From Anaerolineales bacterium (GTDB taxonomy: Bacteria > Chloroflexota > Anaerolineae > Anaerolineales > Villigracilaceae): a DNA stretch of 64,000 nucleotides. The position numbers were made by a program, and so were the translations under genes. The notes beneath the pieces are model-generated. The model had not been told where the DNA came from. It did not search any database and saw nothing but the letters and a program-made list of their open reading frames with translations. The DNA lies in assembly GCA_030583925.1 (NCBI GenBank), contig CP129482.1, positions 2,480,001 to 2,544,000 on the forward strand, in the 5' to 3' direction. Of this stretch, positions 26,294 to 35,360 are shown piece by piece; the stretch's first letter is position 1; each line of letters starts with the position of its first letter.

Positions 26294-28992
26294 ACGACCT
26301 CCCCTCTGGCACAGTCGCTTTCCTCTTCACCGACATCGAAGGCTCGACCCAACTTGCGCGGGAGTACCCCGAACAATGCGAAGCGTTGTTCGAACGGCAC
26401 AACACACTCCTGCACTCAGCCATTAAGGAACATAAAGGATTTGTCTTTCGCATCGTCGGAGATTCGTTTTCCGCCGCGTTCCACACAGCGGACGACGCGC
26501 TGAACGCCGCGCTGCAAGCGCAACGAAATTTTCACAATGAAGCATGGTCGCCCGCGCCCGTCAAAGTGCGGATGGGAATTCACACAGGCGCGGCACAAGT
26601 AAAGAATGATTCCAGCGGAACGACATACGATGGCTACGCGACTCTTGCGCTGTCTCAACGCGTCATGTCTGCGGGGCATGGCGGGCAGATATTACTTTCA
26701 CAGACCGCGCACGACTTGGTGAAAGACACTCTACGCGACGGAACCGAACTGCGCGACATGGGCGAACGCAAACTCAAAGATATTCTTAATTTGGAGCGGC
26801 TGTATCAAGTCACCGCGCCGGATCTGCCATCCGAATTCCCCGCGTTGAAAACGATTGAAACCGCGCGGCACAACCTCCCCTCTCAACTCACCTCATTCAT
26901 TGGGCGCGAACGTGAATTGACAGAAACAACAAAATTGATTTCAACCGCGCGCCTGCTCACGCTCATCGGTCCAGGCGGGACGGGCAAGACGAGATTGTCA
27001 CTGCAACTTGGGGAGGATCAACTCGCCAATTTCAAAGACGGCGTGTGGGTTGTCGAACTCGCGCCGATCGTCGAATCCCCGAACATTGTCCCGGCCATCG
27101 CCTCGGTCTTCGAATTGCGCGAGGCGCAGAACATTCCGCTCACCGAAATCCTGCTCGATTATTTGCGCGCAAAACAACTCCTGCTGATCCTCGATAATTG
27201 CGAGCATCTCGTTGAAGCCAGCGCGCAAATCGCGGAAGAACTTTTGCAAGCCTGCGCGGGCGTCAAAGTCATCGTATCGAGCCGCGAGGCATTGGGCATC
27301 GAGGGCGAGACCATCTTCCGCGTCCCCTCGTTAGTGAACGATGAGGCAACGCGACTCTTCGTCGAACGCGCGGTGAAAGCCGAACCGCGCTTCAAACTGA
27401 CGGATAGCAACGCTTCTTTCGTCGGGCAGATCTGTTCCCGCCTAGACGGGATTCCTCTCGCCATCGAGTTAGCCGCGGCGCGCGTCAAACTGTTCACGCC
27501 TGAACAGATCGCCGCGCGTCTCGACGACCGCTTCAAACTCCTCACAGGCGGAAGCCGCACCGCCCTGCCGCGTCAACAAACGCTGCGCGCGCTAATTGAT
27601 TGGAGTTACACCTCCCTCAACGAAACGGAGCAACGCGCTCTGCGCCGACTCGCCGTCTTCTCAGGCGGGTGGACATTCGAGGCGGCTGAATCAGTTGTCG
27701 GTGAGAATGAAGCGATGGAGAGTCTGGCGAGTCTCGTCAACAAATCGCTGGTCAACGTCGAGGAACAGGATGGCGAATCCCGCTATCGCTTCCTTGAAAC
27801 CATCCGCCAATACGCGATGGAGAAATTACTTGAGTCGGGCGAGGGGATAGACGCGCGTGATCGTCAACTAGAATATATGCTGCGTATTGCAGAACAAGCT
27901 GAACAAAAGATGTTCGGCTCGGAAAGCGGAGAATGGCTCGACCAAATGGAGGCTGAGCACGACAATTTGCGCGCCGCGTTGGAATGGTCCGCTTCAAACC
28001 ACATCGAAAAAGCAATGCGACTCGCGCTAGGGATCGGCGGGTTTTGGACTTCACGCGATTACAACAGCGAAGCGCGCGAGTGGTGCAAGATCATTTTAGA
28101 ACGGAGCGAGTCGCTAACAGGCGCGGGAGCAAGCCGCGCCAAATTATTCGCCCTGCAAGGCTGGACCGCCATCACAACGGGCAACCATAAAGAAGGACGC
28201 GCAGCCGCGCGGGCAGGGCTGGAACCGGCGAGGATAGCGGACGACAAACAATGCATTGTGCGCCTGCTCATGATTCTGGGATTATCGTCTCTCTTTATTG
28301 GCGATTTTTCCACATCTCTCGCCGCGATCGAGGAAAGCATCACGCTTGCCCGGCAGATGGGATATAAAGGCGAACTTGCCATGTCGCTGACCGCCCGAGC
28401 GCAGGCTTCGTTCTATGCCAACAAAGACATCGAATCGATCGAAAAAAACATGGAGGAAGCGTTCGCGCTTGCCCGTGAAGCGGGTTTTACTTGGGTATCT
28501 TCCATGTTGGCGTATGGCGCGGGACGGATGGCGGGATACCTGGGCGATATCGAAACCGCGCGAGCTCGAATGAACGAAGGCATGGAATTGTCGAAGCAAA
28601 TGGGCAACAAACGCATGATGTATTCAAGCCGCAGCGAATTGGCTCACATTTTGCGCGAGCACGGCATACTCGATGAGGCGTATGAATTCTACAAAGAGGT
28701 GATTCCCGGCTGGAGGGACCTCGGTCACCGCGCCGCCATCGCGCATGAACTGGAATGCATGGCATATATTCTGATCAAGCGCGAAATTCCCGAACGCGCC
28801 GCCACGCTCTTCGGCGCGGCGGAGGCACTGCGAGAAGCGATCGACACCGAAATGACGAGTCTAGAGCGCGTGGAATACGACAGGGAAGTAACGGCTCTGC
28901 GCGCAGGGATGGATGATTCAGATTTCAATCGGCTTTGGTCTCAGGGACGCGCCCTGACGATGGACGAGGCGATCCAATTGGCGTTGAGCTGA
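26290..28992 (+). CDS. Class III nucleotide cyclase fused to STAND ATPase and TPR region
   Basis: This protein has 900 residues. Residues 1-185 are a class III adenylate/guanylate cyclase domain (AFLFTDIEGSTQL holds the first metal Asp, VGDSFSAAF the second, then VRMGIHTGAA). An NB-ARC-like STAND ATPase follows: FIGRERELTE, P-loop GPGGTGKT (227-234), Walker B LLLILDNCEH, VIVSSREALG and IPLAIELAAARVKL. A winged-helix-like segment (DWSYTSLNETEQRALRRLAVFSGG, about 437-460) is followed by helical TPR-type repeats to the C terminus. There is no LuxR-type DNA-binding domain. It is probably a ligand-responsive cyclic-nucleotide signalling protein. It overlaps the phosphatase gene by ATGA. Confidence 0.87.
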   Translation: MNDLPSGTVAFLFTDIEGSTQLAREYPEQCEALFERHNTLLHSAIKEHKGFVFRIVGDSFSAAFHTADDALNAALQAQRNFHNEAWSPAPVKVRMGIHTGAAQVKNDSSGTTYDGYATLALSQRVMSAGHGGQILLSQTAHDLVKDTLRDGTELRDMGERKLKDILNLERLYQVTAPDLPSEFPALKTIETARHNLPSQLTSFIGRERELTETTKLISTARLLTLIGPGGTGKTRLSLQLGEDQLANFKDGVWVVELAPIVESPNIVPAIASVFELREAQNIPLTEILLDYLRAKQLLLILDNCEHLVEASAQIAEELLQACAGVKVIVSSREALGIEGETIFRVPSLVNDEATRLFVERAVKAEPRFKLTDSNASFVGQICSRLDGIPLAIELAAARVKLFTPEQIAARLDDRFKLLTGGSRTALPRQQTLRALIDWSYTSLNETEQRALRRLAVFSGGWTFEAAESVVGENEAMESLASLVNKSLVNVEEQDGESRYRFLETIRQYAMEKLLESGEGIDARDRQLEYMLRIAEQAEQKMFGSESGEWLDQMEAEHDNLRAALEWSASNHIEKAMRLALGIGGFWTSRDYNSEAREWCKIILERSESLTGAGASRAKLFALQGWTAITTGNHKEGRAAARAGLEPARIADDKQCIVRLLMILGLSSLFIGDFSTSLAAIEESITLARQMGYKGELAMSLTARAQASFYANKDIESIEKNMEEAFALAREAGFTWVSSMLAYGAGRMAGYLGDIETARARMNEGMELSKQMGNKRMMYSSRSELAHILREHGILDEAYEFYKEVIPGWRDLGHRAAIAHELECMAYILIKREIPERAATLFGAAEALREAIDTEMTSLERVEYDREVTALRAGMDDSDFNRLWSQGRALTMDEAIQLALS

Positions 28993-28999
28993 ATAGAAA

Positions 29000-29536
29000 T
29001 TACTTCTCTTCCCCGCTGTCGAAGAAATCATTTACACCAAAAGAATTTTGGAATGCTTCCAACAATGTGTTTGCCCGTGTGAGAAATTTTCGACTGTGTC
29101 CCTGACTCGCCGATTCTCTCAACGCTTTTACTTGCGCGATGAACCGCTCGCGGAAACTGCTGTGCGATGATTGCGGCAACCGTTTCTCCACCTTGCGAAT
29201 CATGGACTTCGTCTCGCTTACAATTTTCATCGCATCAGGCAATCTGACGCTTTCATCGAGCAACTCCCGGAGCAGTTTGCATTTGTACGAATCGCAGCCA
29301 CGCGGATAATGCGGCGAGTCGTAGACCGTACAGATCCCATTCCACGCAGGGCAGGGTTGCAAAAATCCTCGCTGGCGCGGATCGTCCCGAATCACTTTCA
29401 AACCGAGTTTTTCGGAGGGAGACAACTCGGTCGCTTTGAGGCGTACCCACGAAAACAAGTGTCCCGTGCAACACAGTCCGCAGGTTTTGCAAAGAGTCGT
29501 TGCTTCGGAAGCGCGGGAATATTTGACTTCAGCCAT
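29000..29536 (-). CDS. Cysteine-cluster (YkgJ-like) protein
   Basis: This protein has about 178 residues. The N-terminal CKTCGLCCTG and further cysteines in PCPAWNGICTVY and PRGCDSYKCKLL resemble the CxxCxxCC zinc/iron-chelating cluster of the YkgJ/UPF0153 family. The C-terminal half is helical and charged. Function unknown. The start is uncertain: ATGs at 29536 and 29548 and a TTG at 29578 are in frame, and none has a good ribosome-binding site. I took 29536, which leaves room before the divergent GNAT gene. It converges on the cyclase-STAND gene with 7 bp between stops. Confidence 0.72.
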   Translation of the reverse strand: MAEVKYSRASEATTLCKTCGLCCTGHLFSWVRLKATELSPSEKLGLKVIRDDPRQRGFLQPCPAWNGICTVYDSPHYPRGCDSYKCKLLRELLDESVRLPDAMKIVSETKSMIRKVEKRLPQSSHSSFRERFIAQVKALRESASQGHSRKFLTRANTLLEAFQNSFGVNDFFDSGEEK

Positions 29537-29571
29537 GCAAGGAATCATACCAGAAGGAAAAGAGCCGCAAC

Positions 29572-30108
29572 ATGACAATCATTCTCGAAACCGAACGACT
29601 GATACTCCGGCGTCTCATTATGGACGACCTCGATGAACTCTTCGCTTTATACAGCGACCCGGAGATCCGCAAATACTTCCCCGAAGGCGTTTTGAATTAC
29701 GAAGATACAAAAGATGAATTGGAATGGTTTTTGAACGGACATCCCAAGCATCCCGAGTTGGGATTGTGGGCGACGATTCACAAAGCGACGGGCAAGTTCA
29801 TCGGTCGCTGTGGGTTGCTTCCGTGGACGATTGACGACAGACTCGAAATTGAAATCGCTTATTTGATCGACAAAGAATTTTGGGGTCAGGGACTCGCTAC
29901 CGAAGCGGCGACTGGGGTTTTGCGGTACGGATTTGACCAATTGAAGTTATCCCGCTTGATTTGTTTGATTGATCCCGATAACGTCGCGTCTCAACGCGTG
30001 GCTGAAAAAATTGGCATGAACCTCGAAAGGAAAGTGGACGGGATTGATGGCGATAATTTCCCTACCCTCATTTACTCGATAAATCGAAGGGTCGCGTCCA
30101 AGACGTGA
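29572..30108 (+). CDS. GNAT acetyltransferase (RimJ/RimL type)
   Basis: This 178-residue GNAT domain of the Acetyltransf_3 type begins IILETERLILRRLIMDDLDELFALYSDPEIRKY. The acetyl-CoA loop is in EFWGQGLATEAATGVLRYGF, and DPDNVASQRVAEKIGM near the C terminus is the usual family ending. It may acetylate ribosomal proteins, tRNA-linked or small-molecule amines; the target is unknown. It diverges from the cysteine-cluster gene. Confidence 0.87.
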   Translation: MTIILETERLILRRLIMDDLDELFALYSDPEIRKYFPEGVLNYEDTKDELEWFLNGHPKHPELGLWATIHKATGKFIGRCGLLPWTIDDRLEIEIAYLIDKEFWGQGLATEAATGVLRYGFDQLKLSRLICLIDPDNVASQRVAEKIGMNLERKVDGIDGDNFPTLIYSINRRVASKT

Positions 30109-30179
30109 CCCTTCGACAGCGATTCGTAACTTCGCTCGCAAAGTGAACTTTGCGGTACGGACAAGTCGTGTGAGACAGG

Positions 30180-30551
30180 TTACTTGTTGAAATCGGGATT
30201 CGCGCTCGTGTAGATCGCGAGGGTATTGCCAGTCGGGTCCTTGAACAAGCCAAACCAGCCTGTGCCGGGAATTTCCGTCTTGGCTCGCACGATCGTGCCG
30301 CCGAGTTTTTCCGCGTTGGCAAGATCAGCGTCAATATCGTCGCTGGCGATGTAGACCAATACCTGCCCGACGGGGTTTTCATCGGAAACTTGATTGAATC
30401 CGCCTCCGCCGCCGCCATCGTCCGCCCACATGGTGTAATCAAATTCCGGGACGTGTTGCATTTTCCAGCCGAACAATTTCTCGTAGAACGATCCCGCCGC
30501 TTGCACGTTCGCGGCGGGAATCTCGATATGGACAACATCGCGCTTGGACAT
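30180..30551 (-). CDS. VOC (glyoxalase/dioxygenase fold) protein
   Basis: This 123-residue protein has two beta-alpha-beta-beta-beta modules: VVHIEIPAANVQAAGSFYEKLFGW begins the first, VLVYIASDDIDADLANAEKLGG the second, and it ends GLFKDPTGNTLAIYTS. It matches the small stand-alone VOC proteins close to glyoxalase; the metal ligands suggest but do not prove enzymatic activity. AAGGAGATGA is a strong ribosome-binding site. It has a near-consensus promoter whose spacer holds a LexA-like palindrome. Confidence 0.87.
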   Translation of the reverse strand: MSKRDVVHIEIPAANVQAAGSFYEKLFGWKMQHVPEFDYTMWADDGGGGGGFNQVSDENPVGQVLVYIASDDIDADLANAEKLGGTIVRAKTEIPGTGWFGLFKDPTGNTLAIYTSANPDFNK

Positions 30552-30585
30552 GGGTCATCTCCTTTTGGGTTGAATGGATGCGCCA

Positions 30586-30614
30586 ATTTTAGAACGTATG
30601 TTCTTCCGTGTCAA
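30586..30614 (-). promoter_or_regulatory. Sigma-70 promoter with LexA/DinR-like box, upstream of the VOC gene
   Basis: On the minus strand, TTGACA (30609-30614) and TAAAAT (30586-30591) are separated by 17 bp. The spacer contains AGAACATACGTTCT (30591-30604), which fits the GAAC-N4-GTTC operator of Gram-positive-type LexA. Repressor binding there would block the promoter. Confidence 0.6.
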
Positions 30615-30681
30615 GCGTCAGATGTGGGAACGCGGACGAAGAGCGACCCAGATGTATGGGCGGATGAAGCGGGTTTGTCCG

Positions 30682-32007
30682 TCACTCGTATTTGAGCGCC
30701 AACACGGGAATCATCGTCGCGGCGCGCAGGGCGGGATATAACCCGGAAAACATCCCGACCAACGTTGAAAATGTCAGTGCAAAGATGGGAAGCCAGATCG
30801 GCGTAACCACTGCCACGCTAGGCAATGCGCCGCCCTGCTCGCCCGCTTGATTCGCCAGATAGACGAGCGCCAGCACGTTGATGCCCTGTGATACCAGCCA
30901 GCCGACGATCACGCCGCCCAACCCGCCAAGAAAACCGATGCCAGCCGCTTCGCCTAAAAAGATAGCGAGCACATCGCGGTTGGTCGCGCCGACCGCTTTC
31001 ATCAAGCCGATCTCTTTGGTGCGTTCGAGAATAGACATTGCCATGGTGTTGGCAATGCCGATGGCGGCGACCAGCAACGCGATCGCGCCGACGCCGCCGA
31101 AAATGATCTGCAACACAATGAAAAAGTTATTGATGCCTTCCAAAAAAGACTGAGGGGTGAATGCTTGATATCCCATCGCGGTGATCTGGTCGGCAATTTC
31201 GATGACGCGATCTACGTCGCCGACCTTGACGATAACCATGCTATAGCCCTCCTTGTTATAGTTGATGCGGCGATTCTGCGACCACTCGTTGAGCAGTTTC
31301 ACTTGCTCGAGCGGCATGTACACAGTCCAATCGGATTCGCCGCGCGTCTCTTTTAAGACGCCCGTCACGCGCAGAGCAACGTTCTTGCGGATTTCGTTCC
31401 CATTGGCGTCATATTTGATGACGACCATCTGCACTTGCTGGTCGAACAACTCCGGCGGAGACGGCGGTTCTTGCCCCGGGCGGATGTTGGGGTCGTAAAA
31501 TCCCTGCGGAACTGTTACGCCAATGACGATTCTCCCCCGCCCCAATTCCGTCGAGCCTTGTTCGGCTTCATCGCCGAGGTCTGCCACATCGTCTGTCCCG
31601 ATTCCGATGATGTTGATATAAGATTCAAGTTTTTGATATTTCATCAACGCGCCAGACATCAAATACTCGCGCGGGATAACTGATTCGACGCCGGGGATGG
31701 CGCGAAATTCCTCCAATACAGAGTTAGTCAACAGCTTGATGTCTTCGGATGGAGTAAAACCGCCTCCACCGCCGCCCGGACCGACCACAACGCCCTCTCC
31801 GCCGTAGGATGGACTTACTTGTATTTGAGTTAAATCCCCGATACCATACAGTTGTTCATTGGCGCTTTGCTGTAAACCGATCGCCAAAGAAACAAGGATG
31901 ACCACAGCCGCCGTGCCGATCACAACTCCAATGGCAGTTAAAGCAACTCGCGCTTTTCGGCGGGTGAGATTCCCGGTAACTAGACGAAGCAAATCGAAAA
32001 ACTTCAT
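30682..32007 (-). CDS. ABC transporter permease, MacB/FtsX type
   Basis: This 441-residue permease has an N-terminal helix after RKARVALTAIGVVIGTAAVVILVSLAIG, a large periplasmic MacB-like core domain (about 45-310) and three C-terminal helices. The FtsX motif IGIANTMAMSILERTKEIGLMKAVGAT lies before the second helix. The periplasmic part contains a Gly-rich loop (GGEGVVVGPGGGGGGF). Its start overlaps the stop of the exported CARDB-like gene by 4 bp, and the ATPase is two genes upstream, so this is a complete mechanotransmission-type ABC unit. Confidence 0.9.
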   Translation of the reverse strand: MKFFDLLRLVTGNLTRRKARVALTAIGVVIGTAAVVILVSLAIGLQQSANEQLYGIGDLTQIQVSPSYGGEGVVVGPGGGGGGFTPSEDIKLLTNSVLEEFRAIPGVESVIPREYLMSGALMKYQKLESYINIIGIGTDDVADLGDEAEQGSTELGRGRIVIGVTVPQGFYDPNIRPGQEPPSPPELFDQQVQMVVIKYDANGNEIRKNVALRVTGVLKETRGESDWTVYMPLEQVKLLNEWSQNRRINYNKEGYSMVIVKVGDVDRVIEIADQITAMGYQAFTPQSFLEGINNFFIVLQIIFGGVGAIALLVAAIGIANTMAMSILERTKEIGLMKAVGATNRDVLAIFLGEAAGIGFLGGLGGVIVGWLVSQGINVLALVYLANQAGEQGGALPSVAVVTPIWLPIFALTFSTLVGMFSGLYPALRAATMIPVLALKYE

Positions 32008-33725
32008 GGTCCGCCTTTGCCGCCGGAATTTACAGGCGCGACCTCCTCGATCACGCCGCCCTCCACTGGAACTGCCTCAGGGTCAGATGGACGCGAACTA
32101 TCCAAACCGAGGATGCCTAAAATGAAGCGCCAGACCTTTTGCCAGAATGTTTCGGCTTCGGGTTCTATCACTCCGCCACCGGGCGTCTCCGGGGTTTCTT
32201 CGATCACCTGCTCGATCACTTCCACTTCCAGCGTTTTGGTGAATGTTCTCGGCTGGTTGAAATCATCGAGATAATCAATCGTGATATTCACTTTGCCTGC
32301 GCCGGGCTGATCCGGCGTAAATAGCGAATCAATGGTGAAGAATCCGCCGACATCGAGCGAGCCGACGAGACCTGTTCCGCTTTCGACGAAACCCGCTTCA
32401 GACTCGACCCTTACATTGCCCAACACAGCGAGGCGCTTGCCCACATTGACGATCTGGATCGGAAGCGCACCGGGTTGCCCGGTGAAAAATTCGCCGGGCG
32501 GCTGATAGAAACTGATGTCCAAATTCGGCAGGCTGTAGACGAGCAAAGTAATCACCTGTTCGTCGTTGATCACTTCGTTTTTATCGTTCAAGTACGAGAA
32601 CGTGATGGTCATCGGATACGCGCCGGGATTGGTGGAAACGTTGACCACCAAATTTTGACTCGCTTCGATTCCTGCCCCCGGGTTGAGTTCGCCCAACGAT
32701 TGGACGTTTGACGCGCCCACCGGGGCGAAGTTCGCAAAATCCCCGCTTCCACCGGAGACTCCGCCGGGCTGCGGCGTTCCGCCCGACGTTCCGCCTGATC
32801 CGCCGCCGACGATCATGGTGATTCGCTGGGCTTTGGCGTTTCCTACATTTTGTATCGCTAACTTGAGCGTGAATTTTTCACCGGGTTGAAGCGGATCAAC
32901 ATCGGTTGAATAGCCCGTGATCACCAATTGTGAACTTTTTACGCCGGTCGGGGTGGCAGTCGCGGCGGCAACCCCGCTGGACACGCCTCCGCTGGCAGTG
33001 ATCGAAAGCGTAAATTTATCGGAATAAGCAACCCCTTGATCGTCGTAGTAGGTAAGCGTTAGGTCAACGACGACGATCCGCTGTCCCCAGATCTGACCGG
33101 TGACGAGAAAGTTTTGCGCCAAGCCGACATTTTCGCCCGGATTCATCGCGCCCAACGCAGATACGCCGCCGTTCTTCAGCGGCACAAGATCGGATGAAGA
33201 AAGGACTGCTTGCACGCTGTAGGCGGTTGACGAACCCGCATTGTCAAGATTGACATTCAACTTGAACTCGCCGTTGGTCTGGACGCTTCCTTTTGTGGTT
33301 GTTGAATTAACCACCAGTTGCGGACGGACAAAGGGCAAAGGCGCGGTGGTTGCTGTGGCTGTTGGCGGCGGCGGTATCGGGGTTGGCGCAAGAATCTGGA
33401 GGCAATTCACACAAGAAGCATCAGGATCCACGCCGTTCGACACCGCGACCGTGTAAAATCCGGCGCCTAAACCGGCGGGGACGGTGGCTGTCATCACCGC
33501 ATCATTCACAACAGTCGTAGATAACGCAGAGCCGTTCAACAACACAACTGCCGAACCGACCGTAAAGCCGCTTCCATTAATCGTGATCGTTGTCGGAACA
33601 TCGTTCACGATCTGCGCGGGGGTAACCGACGTGATCGAGGCGGCAAATGCAGGCGCGGGAATAACAGAAAGCATCAAGGCGATCAACGTCGAAATGGATA
33701 CCAATCGAAAGGTTTTTGTTTTCAT
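32004..33725 (-). CDS. Exported multi-beta-domain protein of the ABC operon
   Basis: The protein has 573 residues. It has a signal peptide (LVSISTLIALMLSVIPAPAFA), then an IPT/TIG Ig-like domain (ITSVTPAQIVNDVPTTITINGSGF). A Pro-Thr linker and two or three CARDB-like domains follow (VNSTTTKGSVQTNGEFKLNVNLDNAG; VITGYSTDVDPLQPGEKFTLKLAIQNVG; LPNLDISFYQP). A hydrophobic segment near the end (FWQKVWRFILGILGL) may anchor it. It sits between the ATPase and permease genes, where a MacA-like adaptor would be expected, so it may be the extracytoplasmic partner of the transporter (inference). No coiled-coil or lipoyl domain typical of MacA is visible. Confidence 0.78.
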   Translation of the reverse strand: MKTKTFRLVSISTLIALMLSVIPAPAFAASITSVTPAQIVNDVPTTITINGSGFTVGSAVVLLNGSALSTTVVNDAVMTATVPAGLGAGFYTVAVSNGVDPDASCVNCLQILAPTPIPPPPTATATTAPLPFVRPQLVVNSTTTKGSVQTNGEFKLNVNLDNAGSSTAYSVQAVLSSSDLVPLKNGGVSALGAMNPGENVGLAQNFLVTGQIWGQRIVVVDLTLTYYDDQGVAYSDKFTLSITASGGVSSGVAAATATPTGVKSSQLVITGYSTDVDPLQPGEKFTLKLAIQNVGNAKAQRITMIVGGGSGGTSGGTPQPGGVSGGSGDFANFAPVGASNVQSLGELNPGAGIEASQNLVVNVSTNPGAYPMTITFSYLNDKNEVINDEQVITLLVYSLPNLDISFYQPPGEFFTGQPGALPIQIVNVGKRLAVLGNVRVESEAGFVESGTGLVGSLDVGGFFTIDSLFTPDQPGAGKVNITIDYLDDFNQPRTFTKTLEVEVIEQVIEETPETPGGGVIEPEAETFWQKVWRFILGILGLDSSRPSDPEAVPVEGGVIEEVAPVNSGGKGGP

Positions 33726-33790
33726 ATTTCCCTGTCGTATGTAAATTATTCACTGATCCTGGGCGCCGCGGCATTCACAGCGCGGTACGG

Positions 33791-34510
33791 TTACTCCATC
33801 GCCATGGCTTCGAGCGCGGCAGATTCGTATTCCGCTTCGCTGACGATATGCCCATCCAGCAGATGAATTTTATGGGTGGCAAAGCGCGTCATGCGCGGGT
33901 CGTGGGTGACGACCAACACTGTGCGCCCTTCTTTGTGCAAATCCGACAGCACGTGCATGATCGCGCTGCCGCTCATTGTATCGAGGTTGCCGGTGGGTTC
34001 GTCTGCCAGAATTAATTTTGGATTGTTCACCAGCGCGCGCGCGATGGCGACGCGTTGCTGCTGTCCGCCGGAGAGTTCGGTGGGACGATGACCGGCTCGA
34101 TTCCCCAGCCCGACCTGATCTAACAGCCATCGCGATCGGTCACCTCTTTGCGCGGCGCTAACCCCGGCAAACTGCATCGGGAAGCCGACATTTTCCAACG
34201 CGGTCATGCTGGGAATCAGGTTGAACGATTGGAAGACAAATCCCATTGTGCGGCGGCGAAAGAGGGCTAACGCGTTCTCGTCCATTTGGTCAAGGCGTTC
34301 GCCCTCAATGGAGATTTCGCCCGAAGTCGCGCGATCCAGACCGCCCAGTAGGTAAAGAAGCGTGCTTTTCCCAGAGCCGGAGGGTCCCATCACAACGGTG
34401 AAAGTCCCCTCTTCTACGTCCACATCCACCCCATCCAACGCGCGGACGATCTGCCCGCCCATCTCGAAGTGTTTGGTCAATCCTTTGATATGAATGAACG
34501 ACTCGCTCAT
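33791..34510 (-). CDS. ABC transporter ATPase, MacB/LolD type
   Basis: The protein has about 239 residues. It has Walker A GPSGSGKST, Q-loop VFQSFNLIPSMTALENV, signature LSGGQQQRVAIARAL, Walker B LILADEPTGNLD and the switch His in VVTHDPRM, in the form typical of LolD/MacB/FtsE ATPases. I chose the ATG at 34510, one base after the stop of the YIP1 gene. The frame extends 21 codons further but through that gene. It powers the permease encoded at 30682. Confidence 0.93.
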   Translation of the reverse strand: MSESFIHIKGLTKHFEMGGQIVRALDGVDVDVEEGTFTVVMGPSGSGKSTLLYLLGGLDRATSGEISIEGERLDQMDENALALFRRRTMGFVFQSFNLIPSMTALENVGFPMQFAGVSAAQRGDRSRWLLDQVGLGNRAGHRPTELSGGQQQRVAIARALVNNPKLILADEPTGNLDTMSGSAIMHVLSDLHKEGRTVLVVTHDPRMTRFATHKIHLLDGHIVSEAEYESAALEAMAME

Positions 34511-34511
34511 C

Positions 34512-35243
34512 TTACCCAAAGCCTGAGACCGCCGCGCCGATCCCTGCTTGTATGACAAGCAAAATAAGAACAACGACTACAACGCCGACCAACGCTTTTC
34601 CTTTTGGCAATCCATCTACGACGGAAAAACCAATGGCAAGCAAAGCGATATTCCAAAAGAAAAACAGGTCGGCGCGCGCAAGCAGTTGCGACATAAACCC
34701 CGCTTCGACAAACCCGGAAAGCCCCGGACTGACAATCTCGCGGCTGGTTGTCATAATGAAAAACGCCCTCAAGACATCACGGATGACGAAGGGCACGCTT
34801 GCCCAGCCGACAACGTTCAACGCGCTTTGCATCGAGCCGCGCCCGCCCAGCAGAGTGGATGTGAGCCGCATGATGCCGGAAAAGATCACCCAGCCCAGCC
34901 AAAGAGTCACAAGTGAGCCAAGTAGAGGCAGGACATAATTGACTACGGGTCCCTGTGTAGTCTGTTGCGCTTGTAAAAAATCATCCTGCATTTCCGGGGT
35001 CCAAAATTCCCAATTGGGCGGAAGTTCCACCGCGCCGCCCAGCGCAGTTTGGGTTTTGATATAGCCGGTCACTAGGATGACGAGAATAGACGAGAGCGTC
35101 AACGCCAGCATGGGGGTTAGCCACGCGCTGTGTTTGTCGGAACTCATCGGCGCGAATGCACGGCTTGGATGGATCAACATCTCAAGCAGGCGCGGGAAAT
35201 CGAAACGACGTTTGGGTTGGTTTTCGTTTGCAGTTTCGCTCAT
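34512..35243 (-). CDS. YIP1 family membrane protein
   Basis: This 243-residue inner-membrane protein has five hydrophobic segments after a cytoplasmic N terminus (RFDFPRLLEMLIHPSRAFAPM), the start typical of bacterial Yip1-domain proteins. The helix before VVGWASVPFVIRDVLRAFF contains the conserved family core. It is the first gene of the minus-strand ABC operon and one base from the ATPase start. Its role in the transporter is unknown; it could be an additional membrane subunit. Confidence 0.78.
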   Translation of the reverse strand: MSETANENQPKRRFDFPRLLEMLIHPSRAFAPMSSDKHSAWLTPMLALTLSSILVILVTGYIKTQTALGGAVELPPNWEFWTPEMQDDFLQAQQTTQGPVVNYVLPLLGSLVTLWLGWVIFSGIMRLTSTLLGGRGSMQSALNVVGWASVPFVIRDVLRAFFIMTTSREIVSPGLSGFVEAGFMSQLLARADLFFFWNIALLAIGFSVVDGLPKGKALVGVVVVVLILLVIQAGIGAAVSGFG

Positions 35244-35294
35244 GGTCGGATAGATGAAGATTCTAACATGCTTTGACGCCGCATATTTTGAACG

Positions 35295-35323
35295 AAAAAG
35301 CGGCAGAGAAGGTTCCCTGCCGC
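35295..35323 (-). terminator. Terminator of the PIG-L/sulfatase-fold operon
   Basis: A 7-bp stem GCGGCAG/CTGCCGC with a 10-base loop is followed on the minus strand by TTTTT. It lies 38 bases after the stop of the gene at 35361. Confidence 0.65.
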
Positions 35324-35360
35324 AAATAATATCTTGGCGCTTAGAGCCCGCGCGCTGATT

